Positions 8,266-15,624 of a DNA stretch of 35,408 nt are shown here, in pieces. Location of the stretch: contig CALGHE010000153.1 in the NCBI GenBank assembly GCA_937915765.1, positions 1-35,408 on the forward strand. The letters are read 5' to 3'. The notes beneath the pieces were generated by a model. It did not search any database, was not told the DNA's origin, and saw nothing but the letters and a program-made list of their open reading frames with translations. Every line of letters starts with the position of its first letter. Position 1 is the stretch's first letter. The translations under genes and the position numbers were made by a program. The DNA is from an uncultured Bacteroidales bacterium. GTDB taxonomy: Bacteria > Bacteroidota > Bacteroidia > Bacteroidales > Paludibacteraceae.

Positions 8266-8970
8266 TTATTTCACGTCAATGTTCCAATTTCCGGAGTTAG
8301 TCAGAACTTTAGCAATCTCGATGTCGAAAGGTGTCGTGATTTTTATGTTTTCACGGTTGCCTTTTGTGAGGGATATGCGCTGGCCGATAGCTTCCGCCAC
8401 GCTCGCATCATCGGTGAAAAAGTCTGAATACGGCTGTCTGTAGGCCTCGTGCAGGATTTTTGCCGAGAAGACTTGCGGGGTCTGCACCAAACGCAGCGAG
8501 CTTCTGTCCACAGATTTGTTGCCTTTGCCGGTTATTTGCCTGACGGAGTCAACAGACTCGATGACGGGCACAGCAGAACCGGATTTTGCAGCCTCTGCGA
8601 ACGCTTCCGCAATCACGTCGCCAGACACGAACGGACGCACCCCGTCATGAACAGCTACGCAAGCGTTCGGGCTGTCCGGCACAAGGCTCAGACCGTTCTT
8701 GACGGAGTGAAAGCGAGTCTCGCCGCCGCTAACAACCTTGTGCGGAACTGAAAATTTGTGTTTCTGCACGAGGTCGTTCCAAAAAGGAATCATGATTTCG
8801 GGCAGCACAACTATTATGTTGCTCTTTTCGTCGTTTGAGAAAAAAGCGTATATGGTGCGCATCAGGATAGGCCAGCCGTCCAGAGAGATGAACTGTTTTG
8901 GCAAATCTCCGCCCATGCGCAGACCTTTTCCGCCGGCAACAATTATAACGTATTTTTCTGTCAATGTCAT
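8266..8970 (-). CDS. ispD: 2-C-methyl-D-erythritol 4-phosphate cytidylyltransferase
   Basis: This 234-residue enzyme joins CTP to methylerythritol phosphate in the MEP pathway of isoprenoid precursor synthesis. The nucleotide-binding loop AGGKGLRMG (12-20), K25 in LPKQF, VHDGVRPFV (107-115) and the TDDAS motif (186-190) are all present. Length is usual for the family. It is the first gene of an ispD-recG pair, a common arrangement in Bacteroidetes. No perfect -7 box lies just upstream. One candidate on this strand, TAttTTTG at 9139-9146, would give a leader of about 165 bases. Confidence 0.95.
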   Translation of the reverse strand: MTLTEKYVIIVAGGKGLRMGGDLPKQFISLDGWPILMRTIYAFFSNDEKSNIIVVLPEIMIPFWNDLVQKHKFSVPHKVVSGGETRFHSVKNGLSLVPDSPNACVAVHDGVRPFVSGDVIAEAFAEAAKSGSAVPVIESVDSVRQITGKGNKSVDRSSLRLVQTPQVFSAKILHEAYRQPYSDFFTDDASVAEAIGQRISLTKGNRENIKITTPFDIEIAKVLTNSGNWNIDVK

Positions 8971-8985
8971 TGTTGATTATTTTGA

Positions 8986-9175
8986 AGGCAACTTCTATAA
9001 ATTAAGTCGAGATTATTTTGAAGAGCATTTTGCTTAGGTTGATAATATTCGCAAAAGGGCGATGCGAGCATCGTGACTGAGTGAATAGGAACAAGATAAG
9101 AAAAATGAATTCAAAAGCATCCGATACGAAATTTATGACAAAAATAATAAAAATCGTAGTTTATAGAAGTTGCCT
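8986..9175. repeat. 15-bp perfect inverted repeat flanking a 160-bp segment
   Basis: aggcaacttctataa at 8986-9000 is the exact reverse complement of 9161-9175. The segment between contains a minus-strand TAttTTTG box (9139-9146) and a small palindrome cgatgc-ga-gcatcg (9060-9073). A separate direct repeat, gattattttgaag, lies at 8975-8987 and 9011-9023. Confidence 0.6.
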
Positions 9176-9201
9176 GAAGGCAAATATGCAAAAAAAATCA
9201 T

Positions 9202-9209
9202 TAATTTTG
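9202..9209 (+). promoter_or_regulatory. -7 element for the DUF4271-hemD operon
   Basis: TAatTTTG is a perfect TAnnTTTG match. Transcription would start about 12 bases before the ATG at 9228. This argues against the longer reading frame that begins at 9081, whose extra residues would be encoded upstream of the promoter. Confidence 0.65.
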
Positions 9210-9227
9210 CAGAATAATTCTGATTAT

Positions 9228-10478
9228 ATGGCTGAAATCGATACATTAATGAAAGACTCTGCGGTGTCGGGAGGCGTTTCTGACGTGCAAAGTATTCCGT
9301 CTGCGAGTGCGGAACCTGCAAATATAGAGCCTGCTTTGCCAATGGCTAATAGCCAGGAACGGAGTGGTGCGGATTCTGTTCAAAGCGTTTTGACGAAAAA
9401 AGAGAAGAGCGCTCCGGCTAAGCCTGAGGTTACTCTTCAGATGGCGATTGATGCCGCGACGCAGAATTTGGAAATAGACGCGCCTCGTAAGAAAAAGAGG
9501 CAGACGCAAAGTGTGCAGGCGGAAGCACAGCCGAAGGCCGTGCTGAATAGCGATTCTGTGAAAGACTCTTTGTCGGCCGGCTTTGTGCTGGAAAACTCGC
9601 CGTTGCGTCAGGCTCCAGAAGGAGGTGAGGGCATGGCGACTTATGCAGACTGGGCGAATAGCCTCTCTTCGTTAAGCCGGTTTGACAGTATTGGCAGGGT
9701 GATGGATTCGATTAGGCGAAAGGACTCTCAGAGCGTGAGTCTGACAGATGTGTCTGCAGTCAAGTCTGTGACGGAGAAACGGATAGAAACAGCCGAGCTG
9801 AAGAAGGACGGAGATGCGCGGCACGAGGCTTTGTATTCTCAAATATGGTTTGTGCCGATGATGTTTATCCTGTTTTTCCTGTTCGGGCTTATGTATTCCA
9901 ATCAGAAGAAGCAGCTGGAGATTGAGTTTAAGGAACTGTTCCGCCTGAACAGACTGAATTTGTCGGTCTCTAACACGCAGACATCGTTCTCAAGGTTCGT
10001 GCTGACGTTATTGTCGTTGGTTTCTGTTTCGGTGTTTGTCTATTTGGCGTATGCGGAATTGATCGGAACAAAGTCCGGCTCGTGCTTTTGGGGACTGGCG
10101 GCCACGTTCGGTCTTGTGAGCGCGTTTTTTATATTAAAGGATATGATGTCAGCTCTCCTTGGTTACGTCTTTTTTTCGCGGGAGCACACTTGGGTTTGGA
10201 TGAGAAGCTACAATTACATTCTTGTGCTGCTGGGTCTGGCTCTTTTTCCTGTCAATTTATGCATATCGTTCTCGCCGATGCCAGTGGCGTTTGTGGCGGT
10301 TTGGCTGGGAATTTTCATCGTGATTCTCTCCGCATTGCTGTTTTTATACAAATTAAATGCGCTTTTTTTCTCTGGCGCGTTTTCAATATTCTATTTGATT
10401 TTGTATCTTTGCACCCTAGAAATTTTACCCGTTTCCGCCCTGATATTTGGGGTTGGAAGCATTATAGGAAAGGTATAA
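9228..10478 (+). CDS. DUF4271-type multi-spanning membrane protein
   Basis: The frame is open from 9081, but the ATG at 9228 is preferred because a -7 box lies at 9202-9209 and the upstream 49 codons look like non-coding sequence. This gives 416 residues. The first 200 or so are polar, rich in Ser, Ala, Glu and Lys, and likely disordered. The rest has about seven membrane helices, beginning with IWFVPMMFILFFLFGLMYS. Length and position directly before hemD match the Bacteroidetes family DUF4271, whose function is unknown; I recognise it by synteny and architecture rather than by a catalytic motif. Co-transcription with hemD, rnpA and yidD is likely. Confidence 0.75.
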   Translation: MAEIDTLMKDSAVSGGVSDVQSIPSASAEPANIEPALPMANSQERSGADSVQSVLTKKEKSAPAKPEVTLQMAIDAATQNLEIDAPRKKKRQTQSVQAEAQPKAVLNSDSVKDSLSAGFVLENSPLRQAPEGGEGMATYADWANSLSSLSRFDSIGRVMDSIRRKDSQSVSLTDVSAVKSVTEKRIETAELKKDGDARHEALYSQIWFVPMMFILFFLFGLMYSNQKKQLEIEFKELFRLNRLNLSVSNTQTSFSRFVLTLLSLVSVSVFVYLAYAELIGTKSGSCFWGLAATFGLVSAFFILKDMMSALLGYVFFSREHTWVWMRSYNYILVLLGLALFPVNLCISFSPMPVAFVAVWLGIFIVILSALLFLYKLNALFFSGAFSIFYLILYLCTLEILPVSALIFGVGSIIGKV

Positions 10479-10498
10479 TTTAGACTAATTTAAACGTA

Positions 10499-11281
10499 AT
10501 GCTAAAGATAAAAAAAATTTTGGTGTCGCAGCCAAAGCCAACGACAGAGAAGTCGCCTTATTTTGACATGGCAGAAAAACACGGAGTGACATTGGATTTC
10601 AGACCGTTCATTCATGTTGAGCCTATATTGGCAAAAGATTTTCGACAGCAGAAGGTCGCAATTCTGGACCATTCGGCGATAATTTTCACTGCAAGAACTG
10701 CGATAGACCATTTCTTCCGACTTTGCGAGGAACTCAGAGTGTCAGTTCCGGAAACAATGAAGTATTTTTGCATCTCAGAGTCTGTGGCTCTTTATCTGCA
10801 GAAGTATATCCAGTATCGTAAACGCAAAATATTTTTCGGAGCGACTGGAAAGATTGAAGACCTTATGGTGGTTATCAATAAACACTCAGACGAAAAATAT
10901 CTTGTGTCTGTGGCTGATGTTTATGATGTGAACAAGTCTGTGGATGACAAAAAGGACGATATTGTGTCTCTTCTTGAAAAGAATAAGATAACTTATACCA
11001 AGGCGGTGATGTACAAGACTGTGAGCACTGATTTCACGCAGGACAAGAATTTCAAGTATGACATGCTTGTGTTCTTCAGCCCGTCCGGAATCAACTCGCT
11101 GTTCAAGAACTTCCCTGAGTTTGACCAGGGCGAGATTAAGATAGGCTGCTTTGGACCCACTACAGCTAAGGCTGCCAAAGAGGCTGGCTTGAGGGTGGAT
11201 ATTGAGGCTCCGACTCCGTCTGCCCCTTCCATGGCTGTGGCTATCGACCAGTTTATAAAGGAGTATAATAAGAAAAAATAA
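10499..11281 (+). CDS. hemD: Uroporphyrinogen-III synthase
   Basis: This 260-residue protein resembles HemD, which closes hydroxymethylbilane with inversion of ring D to give uroporphyrinogen III for haem and corrinoid synthesis. The family has few invariant residues. Here the two-domain layout is recognisable: an N-terminal KKILVSQPKP strand, the AIIFTARTAIDHFF segment, the middle hinge, and a C-terminal domain with DMLVFFSPSGINSLF, GCFGPTTAKAA and APTPSAPSMAVAI. The SPSG and G-T-A elements are the usual substrate-cleft segments. Position after DUF4271 and before rnpA is the common Bacteroidetes order and supports the call. Confidence 0.87.
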   Translation: MLKIKKILVSQPKPTTEKSPYFDMAEKHGVTLDFRPFIHVEPILAKDFRQQKVAILDHSAIIFTARTAIDHFFRLCEELRVSVPETMKYFCISESVALYLQKYIQYRKRKIFFGATGKIEDLMVVINKHSDEKYLVSVADVYDVNKSVDDKKDDIVSLLEKNKITYTKAVMYKTVSTDFTQDKNFKYDMLVFFSPSGINSLFKNFPEFDQGEIKIGCFGPTTAKAAKEAGLRVDIEAPTPSAPSMAVAIDQFIKEYNKKK

Positions 11282-11365
11282 TCTTCTGATGGTGTAACAG
11301 GCTATGGCGACTGGCAATTTGTGTGCTGCGCCGTAGCCTTTTCTTTTGATTTTAATTTGTGCGAA

Positions 11366-11764
11366 ATGCAGGACAAACCTCGAAATACATTTCCTAAGGC
11401 GGAGCATCTTTTTGGAAAGACTGCGACGGAAAACCTTTTTGCGCGCGGGACGGCTTTTATCGCCTATCCTGTGAGGGTGGTTTTCATTGCTGTGCCTAAA
11501 GAGAAGGATTCTGATGTGCCGGCAAGACTGATGGTGAGCGCTCCTAAAAAGAGGTTTAAGCATGCTGTGGACAGAAACAGGCTCAAACGTCTGATGCGTG
11601 AGGCGTACAGAATCAACAAGGCTCCGCTGTTTGCAGCCCTTGAGGGTAAGGAGTATCAGCTGCACTTCTCTTTTAATTATGTCGCTGATAAGGTGGAGGA
11701 TTTCCGCTTTGTCGAAAAGAAGGTGCGTGTCGCTTTGGATAAATTAATTAAAAAGCTTCCGTAA
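11366..11764 (+). CDS. rnpA: Ribonuclease P protein component
   Basis: RnpA is the protein subunit of RNase P, which trims the 5' leader of pre-tRNA. The RNR signature sits in KHAVDRNRLKRLMREAYR (R70-N71-R72 from the chosen start), with FPKAEHLFG near the N-terminus, the usual beginning of the fold. A longer frame starts at 11321, but its extra 15 residues do not look like RnpA, so I take the ATG at 11366 (132 residues). The stop is one base before the start of yidD, so the two are tightly coupled. Confidence 0.93.
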   Translation: MQDKPRNTFPKAEHLFGKTATENLFARGTAFIAYPVRVVFIAVPKEKDSDVPARLMVSAPKKRFKHAVDRNRLKRLMREAYRINKAPLFAALEGKEYQLHFSFNYVADKVEDFRFVEKKVRVALDKLIKKLP

Positions 11765-11765
11765 A

Positions 11766-11999
11766 ATGATTGCTTTGTTGAAAAGGGCTTTCACAGAACT
11801 GTTCTTGCTTCCGATATATTTTTATCGTTATTGCATCTCGCCGCTCACGCCGCCGTCGTGCAGGTTCACGCCCACTTGCTCGCAGTACGCCGTTATTGCG
11901 ATAAAGAAGTATGGCGTCTTTAAGGGCGGATGGCTGACGTTGAAGCGTCTGTCTAAATGTCGCCCGGGCGGAGGGCATGGCTATGACCCTGTTCCGTAA
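11766..11999 (+). CDS. yidD: Membrane protein insertion efficiency factor YidD
   Basis: This complete 77-residue protein has a hydrophobic amphipathic N-terminus, the SPLTPPSCRFTPTCSQYA block with C32 and C38, and the CRPGGGHGYDPVP ending that typifies YidD. Family members act at the inner membrane and help YidC-dependent insertion. It begins one base after rnpA, the classical pairing. A terminator lies 21 bases after the stop and ends the operon. Confidence 0.95.
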   Translation: MIALLKRAFTELFLLPIYFYRYCISPLTPPSCRFTPTCSQYAVIAIKKYGVFKGGWLTLKRLSKCRPGGGHGYDPVP

Positions 12000-12020
12000 A
12001 AAATATCCGTTTCTTTTTGA

Positions 12021-12049
12021 AGTCGTCTTTTTTCCGGACGATTTTTTTT
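12021..12049 (+). terminator. Intrinsic terminator after yidD
   Basis: agtcgtc at 12021-12027 pairs with gacgatt at 12037-12043 (one wobble), followed by eight T. This ends the DUF4271-hemD-rnpA-yidD transcript. Confidence 0.75.
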
Positions 12050-12243
12050 GTATATTTAGGTTCTGCAAGGGCAGGAGAGTGTGAAAATAAGGCTCATTTT
12101 ATTCTGTCTAAGTTAATTTTTGATGAAGAAAAAATGCTGTTTTTCTCGATGAAATGGGCTTTTTTTAAGCAAAAAGACATGAATGAAACAAAAACTGGAA
12201 TAAAAAGAAACGAATTTATGAAAGGCAGGTTTATTAAAGTGCG
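12050..12243. other. AT-rich intergenic sequence
   Basis: There is no recognisable gene here. An open frame from 12017 to 12259 has a composition and sequence unlike a protein and overlaps the terminator. I see nothing supportable before the -7 element at 12244. Confidence 0.5.
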
Positions 12244-12251
12244 TACATTTG
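12244..12251 (+). promoter_or_regulatory. -7 element of a candidate small-RNA gene
   Basis: TAcaTTTG is a perfect TAnnTTTG match. The predicted start, about 12256-12258, coincides with the first base of a hairpin. No TTTG -33 box is found at the usual spacing. Confidence 0.5.
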
Positions 12252-12257
12252 CAAAGT

Positions 12258-12356
12258 AACGAAACCAATATCCTTATTGTAATTTCGTTCTCAGGAAACA
12301 TTTATACTTTAAATAGCAACCACAATAAACTTGAGAAAGCCAGTTGTGGTTTTTTT
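12258..12356 (+). ncRNA. Candidate small RNA of about 100 bases with its own promoter and terminator
   Basis: A -7 box at 12244-12251 is followed at once by a hairpin in which AACGAAA (12258-12264) pairs with TTTCGTT (12283-12289) and CAATA (12266-12270) with TATTG (12275-12279). A roughly 28-base, mostly unpaired AU-rich segment follows. The unit ends in a terminator, AACCACAA (12318-12325) with TTGTGGTT (12344-12351), and a T-run. CTCA at 12289-12293 and TGAG in the terminator loop could pair as a tertiary contact. No reading frame of note lies inside. I do not recognise a known RNA family, and no target is evident. Confidence 0.5.
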
Positions 12357-12423
12357 ATGTCTATATGCGAACACAATCCTTTGGGTTTATAGTGGAAATT
12401 TAACGGACGAAGGTCGGTATGTC

Positions 12424-12454
12424 TTTGCCGTTTAAGAAAAAAAGTCTATTTTTG
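12424..12454 (+). promoter_or_regulatory. Promoter of the UbiA-HAD-GT-C cluster
   Basis: TTTG at 12424-12427, a 19-base spacer and TAttTTTG at 12447-12454 form a full consensus promoter. The start would be near 12460. If translation begins at 12602, the leader is about 140 bases. Confidence 0.75.
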
Positions 12455-12601
12455 TTCTGACATTCCTGCATGGCTCGAATTGGCGGAAAAGTCATAGACG
12501 GATTTAACTTGTTAGTTTTCGCAACGAATAGCTTTCAGGCTGTTTCTATAAATTCATTCTGCCGATTTCTCCAAGGACTACAAATTAAAACATATTCAAA
12601 A

Positions 12602-13492
12602 ATGCTGAAAGAGACTCTCAAGATTGTACGCCCTCAACAATGGACGAAGAACCTTTTCGTCTTTCTTCCGTTATTCTTTGACAAGCATCTGTTTGAGACT
12701 GAGTACTTGCTGCCTGCAATCGTTGTGTTTGTCGCTTTTTGCGCTGCCGCGAGCAGCATCTATTGCTTGAATGACATTATTGACGTTGAGTCGGACAGGG
12801 TTCATATTCTGAAAAGAGAGAGGCCGGTTGCAAGCGGAAAGGTCAGCAAACGTACAGCTTGCGTCATTATGTTCTTGTGCGCCGCAGTTTCTGCTTTGTC
12901 TGTTATGGCCGGGAACTTCGCTTTTTGGGGCGGCAATCTGAAGATAGCTTTGATAATTCTCGCTTATCTTTTTATGAACATCGCATATTGCTTTGGCCTG
13001 AAAAACAAAGCTATAGTGGATATATTCATAATAGCGACCGGCTTCGTGCTTCGTGTTCTGGCGGGTGGCTTCGCAACTGGCATCTGGCTTTCGCAGTGGA
13101 TTATCCTGATGACGTTCCTGCTCGCGCTCTTCCTCGCTCTGGCCAAGAGAAGAGACGATGTGGTGCTGTTCCAAGAAACCGGAACGAAAGCTCGCAAAAA
13201 TGTTGACACTTACAACATTCCGTTCCTTAATGCGGCTATCAGCATTGTGGGGAGCGTGACTTTGGTTTGCTACATCATGTACACCATGTCTCCAGAGGTG
13301 ACGGAACGGTTCGGAAGCCAGCATCTCTACCTTACGTCTGGTTTCGTGTTGGCGGCTATAATGCGTTATATACAAATAACATTTGTCAACGGCGACAGCG
13401 GCAGCCCGACTAAAATCTTGTTGCGCGACATCTTTATTCAGTTGTGCATCATTGGCTGGCTTGTCTCTTTCGGCATCATAATTTATCTATAG
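12602..13492 (+). CDS. UbiA-family prenyltransferase, decaprenyl-phosphate phosphoribosyltransferase type
   Basis: The chosen start at 12602 gives 296 residues beginning MLKETLKIVRPQQWTKNLFVF, the usual N-terminus of DPPR-synthase-like UbiA proteins. The 44 codons upstream (ATG at 12470) lack family similarity. Two Asp-rich sites are visible: NDIIDVESD (57-65), followed by KRERPVASG, and KRRDD (182-186). The protein is hydrophobic throughout, with about eight or nine membrane helices. The mycobacterial relative (Rv3806c, UbiA) transfers phosphoribose from PRPP to decaprenyl phosphate. I infer a similar reaction on the cell's own polyprenyl phosphate. It sits 3 bases before a HAD phosphatase gene that could remove the 5-phosphate. 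Ubiquinone or menaquinone synthesis is less likely because of the RPxQWxKN-type start and the neighbours. Confidence 0.82.
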   Translation: MLKETLKIVRPQQWTKNLFVFLPLFFDKHLFETEYLLPAIVVFVAFCAAASSIYCLNDIIDVESDRVHILKRERPVASGKVSKRTACVIMFLCAAVSALSVMAGNFAFWGGNLKIALIILAYLFMNIAYCFGLKNKAIVDIFIIATGFVLRVLAGGFATGIWLSQWIILMTFLLALFLALAKRRDDVVLFQETGTKARKNVDTYNIPFLNAAISIVGSVTLVCYIMYTMSPEVTERFGSQHLYLTSGFVLAAIMRYIQITFVNGDSGSPTKILLRDIFIQLCIIGWLVSFGIIIYL

Positions 13493-13495
13493 TTT

Positions 13496-14089
13496 ATGGA
13501 AAAAAAGAGAGTTGTGGCGGTTTTTGACTTTGATGGCACGTTGACCACGAAAGACACTTTTGTGGAGTTTATCAAGTTTGCGTGCGGACAGTGGCGCTTT
13601 CTCTTCGGCTTTTTGCTGCATTCTCCTTTTATTGTGATGATGAAGCTCCGTCTGTACCCAAACTGGAAGTGCAAGCAGAGGGTGTTTTCTTTTTTCTTCA
13701 AAGGAATGGACGCTAAAGTGTTCAGACAGCTCTGCGAGCAATTTTCGGAAAGGATTGAGGGGTTCAAGCGGACAAGCGTCCTTGAAATTTTTCAGCAACA
13801 TGTAAGTGACGGCGCAAAGGTGTATGTGGTGAGCGCCAGCGTTGACGAGTGGATTGCCCCTTTCTGCCGCAAGTATGGAATTGATAATGTGATAGGTACA
13901 AAGATAGAGATAGATTCAAACGGCGCGCTGACGGGAAGATTCTCAACCAGGAATTGTTATGGGCAGGAAAAGGTATGCAGGTTCATGGAGGCGGAGCCGG
14001 ACCGCAGGGCTTACACTCTCTACGCTTATGGTGATAGCCGTGGGGACAGAGAGATTATCGAACTCGCCGACAAAGGTTTCTGGGTGTAA
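13496..14089 (+). CDS. HAD-superfamily (subfamily IB) phosphatase
   Basis: This 197-residue soluble protein has the HAD motifs in order. DFDGTLT holds the nucleophile D11 and acid D13; the subfamily IB motif II serine is S113 in VVSASVDEW; the lysine of motif III is K159 in GQEKV; and YGDSRGDREII gives D180 and D184 of motif IV. The C-terminus ends soon after motif IV, as in short SerB-like members. It starts three bases after the UbiA-type gene. I recall UbiA proteins fused to a HAD domain, which supports a shared pathway. Its proposed job is dephosphorylation of polyprenyl-phospho-(5-phospho)ribose; another phosphomonoester cannot be excluded. Confidence 0.87.
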   Translation: MEKKRVVAVFDFDGTLTTKDTFVEFIKFACGQWRFLFGFLLHSPFIVMMKLRLYPNWKCKQRVFSFFFKGMDAKVFRQLCEQFSERIEGFKRTSVLEIFQQHVSDGAKVYVVSASVDEWIAPFCRKYGIDNVIGTKIEIDSNGALTGRFSTRNCYGQEKVCRFMEAEPDRRAYTLYAYGDSRGDREIIELADKGFWV

Positions 14090-14117
14090 TAATTAACAAT
14101 AAGGAAGGTGATTTATC

Positions 14118-15515
14118 ATGGCAAAGTCAATCAAAATATTATTTCTGGTCAGTATTCCGGTATTTCTATGGGGACTGCTTCTTATTCTCCCTACTTTTGA
14201 CGACTGGACATACTTGACCACTCCGTATTTCGGTGATTTTTTCGACAATAAAGGGCTGCTGCCTTACAAGAGCTACTGGCGTCCGTTTGACGCGGTTATG
14301 GGCTACATCTTAGGGCTGAACTACAAGATGTTTCCGGCTCTGAACCACATTTTGATATTGCTGGGGCATGTGGGGTGTACTGTGCTGGTGTTTCTGCTCA
14401 CGAAGAAAAATGTTATTGCCGCCACTTTCTTCTACCTGTCAACTGCAATGCTCGGCTCTGTGCTGGATATTGACTCTGCAAATCAGGTCTATTCGCAATT
14501 TTGGGGGCTTCTGGCTTTGTGGTTCTACCTGAAAGGGAAGAAATGGCTCTGGGTAGTCTGTTTCATGACCGCCATATTTGTGAAAGAGAATGGCATCATG
14601 TTTGCGTTTATTCCGATGATTATAAAGTGGGGGCAGGAGAAAAAGCTTGCTGTTTCGGCGCAGTATATCAAGGACGGGCTTCTGGCTCTCGGTTTTATCG
14701 CCTGCTACGGAATTGCGCGGCTTCTCCTCACGCCGCAAGGCAATGCCCTGAATGCAGAGTATATTGAAAGCGGTCTGCTGGACCACGTGAAGGACCTTGT
14801 TCAATATTCCACAACTTGGATTCCGATGGATATGGCTGCCTTGGCTTATCCGCCGACACGTTGTCTGCCTTTGGCTGTTTTCACGCTCTTGCTGGCTGTG
14901 CCGTTTCTGTGCGCTATATGCTCTAAAATGATTCAGCGCAGAAAGGATAAGATGATGTACATCCTCGTTTTGTCTTTTTTTCTTGCCGGAGCACCTCATC
15001 TGGTGACTCTTGTGAGCGTTATGCACTCGTACGCGGGGCTTGGAATGGCAAGCCTTTTGATTGGGTATTTGTTTCCGGTGGAAGATTTGAAAAAGAAGGA
15101 GGCCGCCATGTTTGGCTTGTTCATCATTGCAACATTGATTTCTGACGTTCATCATTGGCACGAGGCTTACAAGTCTGGGCTGGTGGGAAGAGACATGGCT
15201 GTGAGGGTTTTGGAGCAGACCAGCGGAAAGCCGCAGACCGTCGGAATGATAAGCGTCGATAATAACGAGACTAAATATTCCAATTTCAACGTTATCCCAA
15301 GGGATGCTTTCGGGTGGGGAAAGGCGGCGAAGCACGAATCTGGCTACACTGTCGCAAACAAGGAGGTGACGGACACCCTGATCGGCCCTTTTGATAGTCC
15401 GGATGCAAAAGAGCTTGCCGTAAAAGAGATGACGCAGGAGCTTTTGTCAAAGAACAAATACGAGGCAATCTGGATAATCGACGGCACAGACGTGAGGGTT
15501 GTTCCTGTAAAGTAG
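14118..15515 (+). CDS. GT-C-like multi-spanning membrane protein, probable polyprenyl-phosphate-dependent glycosyltransferase
   Basis: This 465-residue protein has about ten membrane helices and a C-terminal soluble part from about residue 360. After the first helix, the sequence FDDWTYLT carries an Asp pair in the first outer loop, where GT-C enzymes keep their catalytic Asp. It is followed by SYWRPFDAVMGYILGLNY and a FPALNHILILLGH segment, similar to the R-P...N-H pattern of GT-C/TMTC-like proteins. A VKENG motif (about residue 155) is also typical. An aaggaaggtgat ribosome site precedes the ATG. As last gene of the cluster it could transfer the lipid-linked pentose to a glycan or protein outside the membrane. 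Substrate and acceptor are inferred, not seen. Confidence 0.65.
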   Translation: MAKSIKILFLVSIPVFLWGLLLILPTFDDWTYLTTPYFGDFFDNKGLLPYKSYWRPFDAVMGYILGLNYKMFPALNHILILLGHVGCTVLVFLLTKKNVIAATFFYLSTAMLGSVLDIDSANQVYSQFWGLLALWFYLKGKKWLWVVCFMTAIFVKENGIMFAFIPMIIKWGQEKKLAVSAQYIKDGLLALGFIACYGIARLLLTPQGNALNAEYIESGLLDHVKDLVQYSTTWIPMDMAALAYPPTRCLPLAVFTLLLAVPFLCAICSKMIQRRKDKMMYILVLSFFLAGAPHLVTLVSVMHSYAGLGMASLLIGYLFPVEDLKKKEAAMFGLFIIATLISDVHHWHEAYKSGLVGRDMAVRVLEQTSGKPQTVGMISVDNNETKYSNFNVIPRDAFGWGKAAKHESGYTVANKEVTDTLIGPFDSPDAKELAVKEMTQELLSKNKYEAIWIIDGTDVRVVPVK

Positions 15516-15522
15516 GTGATAG

Positions 15523-15595
15523 GCGCGTCAAAAATGATGAGCCGTCTTGCCGTGGCGGAAAAATTATCCGCCCGCAACGTTTGACGCGCGGACGG
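15523..15595. repeat. Nested inverted repeats between convergent genes
   Basis: gcgcgtcaaa (15523-15532) pairs with tttgacgcgc (15580-15589), and inside it ggcgga (15554-15559) pairs with tccgcc (15567-15572). ccgtc (15542-15546) can alternatively pair with gacgg (15591-15595). There is no T-tract, but the position, between the ends of the GT-C gene and res, suits a bidirectional terminator. Confidence 0.55.
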
Positions 15596-15624
15596 ATGTG
15601 GGAAAAAGGTGCAGGGAGTTTTCC

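Noticed and set aside
9081..9227. N-terminal extension of the DUF4271-type protein
   Set aside because: A perfect -7 box at 9202-9209 lies inside it, and the extension is Lys/Asn/Ile-rich, like translated intergenic DNA.
11321..11365. Longer RnpA start
   Set aside because: The extra 15 residues are unlike RnpA N-termini, which normally start shortly before the FPK-x-x-x-L-F segment.
12017..12259. 80-codon plus-strand open frame
   Set aside because: It overlaps the yidD terminator and the -7 box at 12244, has low-complexity composition and no recognisable domain.
12470..12601. N-terminal extension of the UbiA-type protein
   Set aside because: Family members begin at the LK-x-x-RP-x-QW-x-KN segment encoded from 12602. 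The upstream 44 codons show no similarity.
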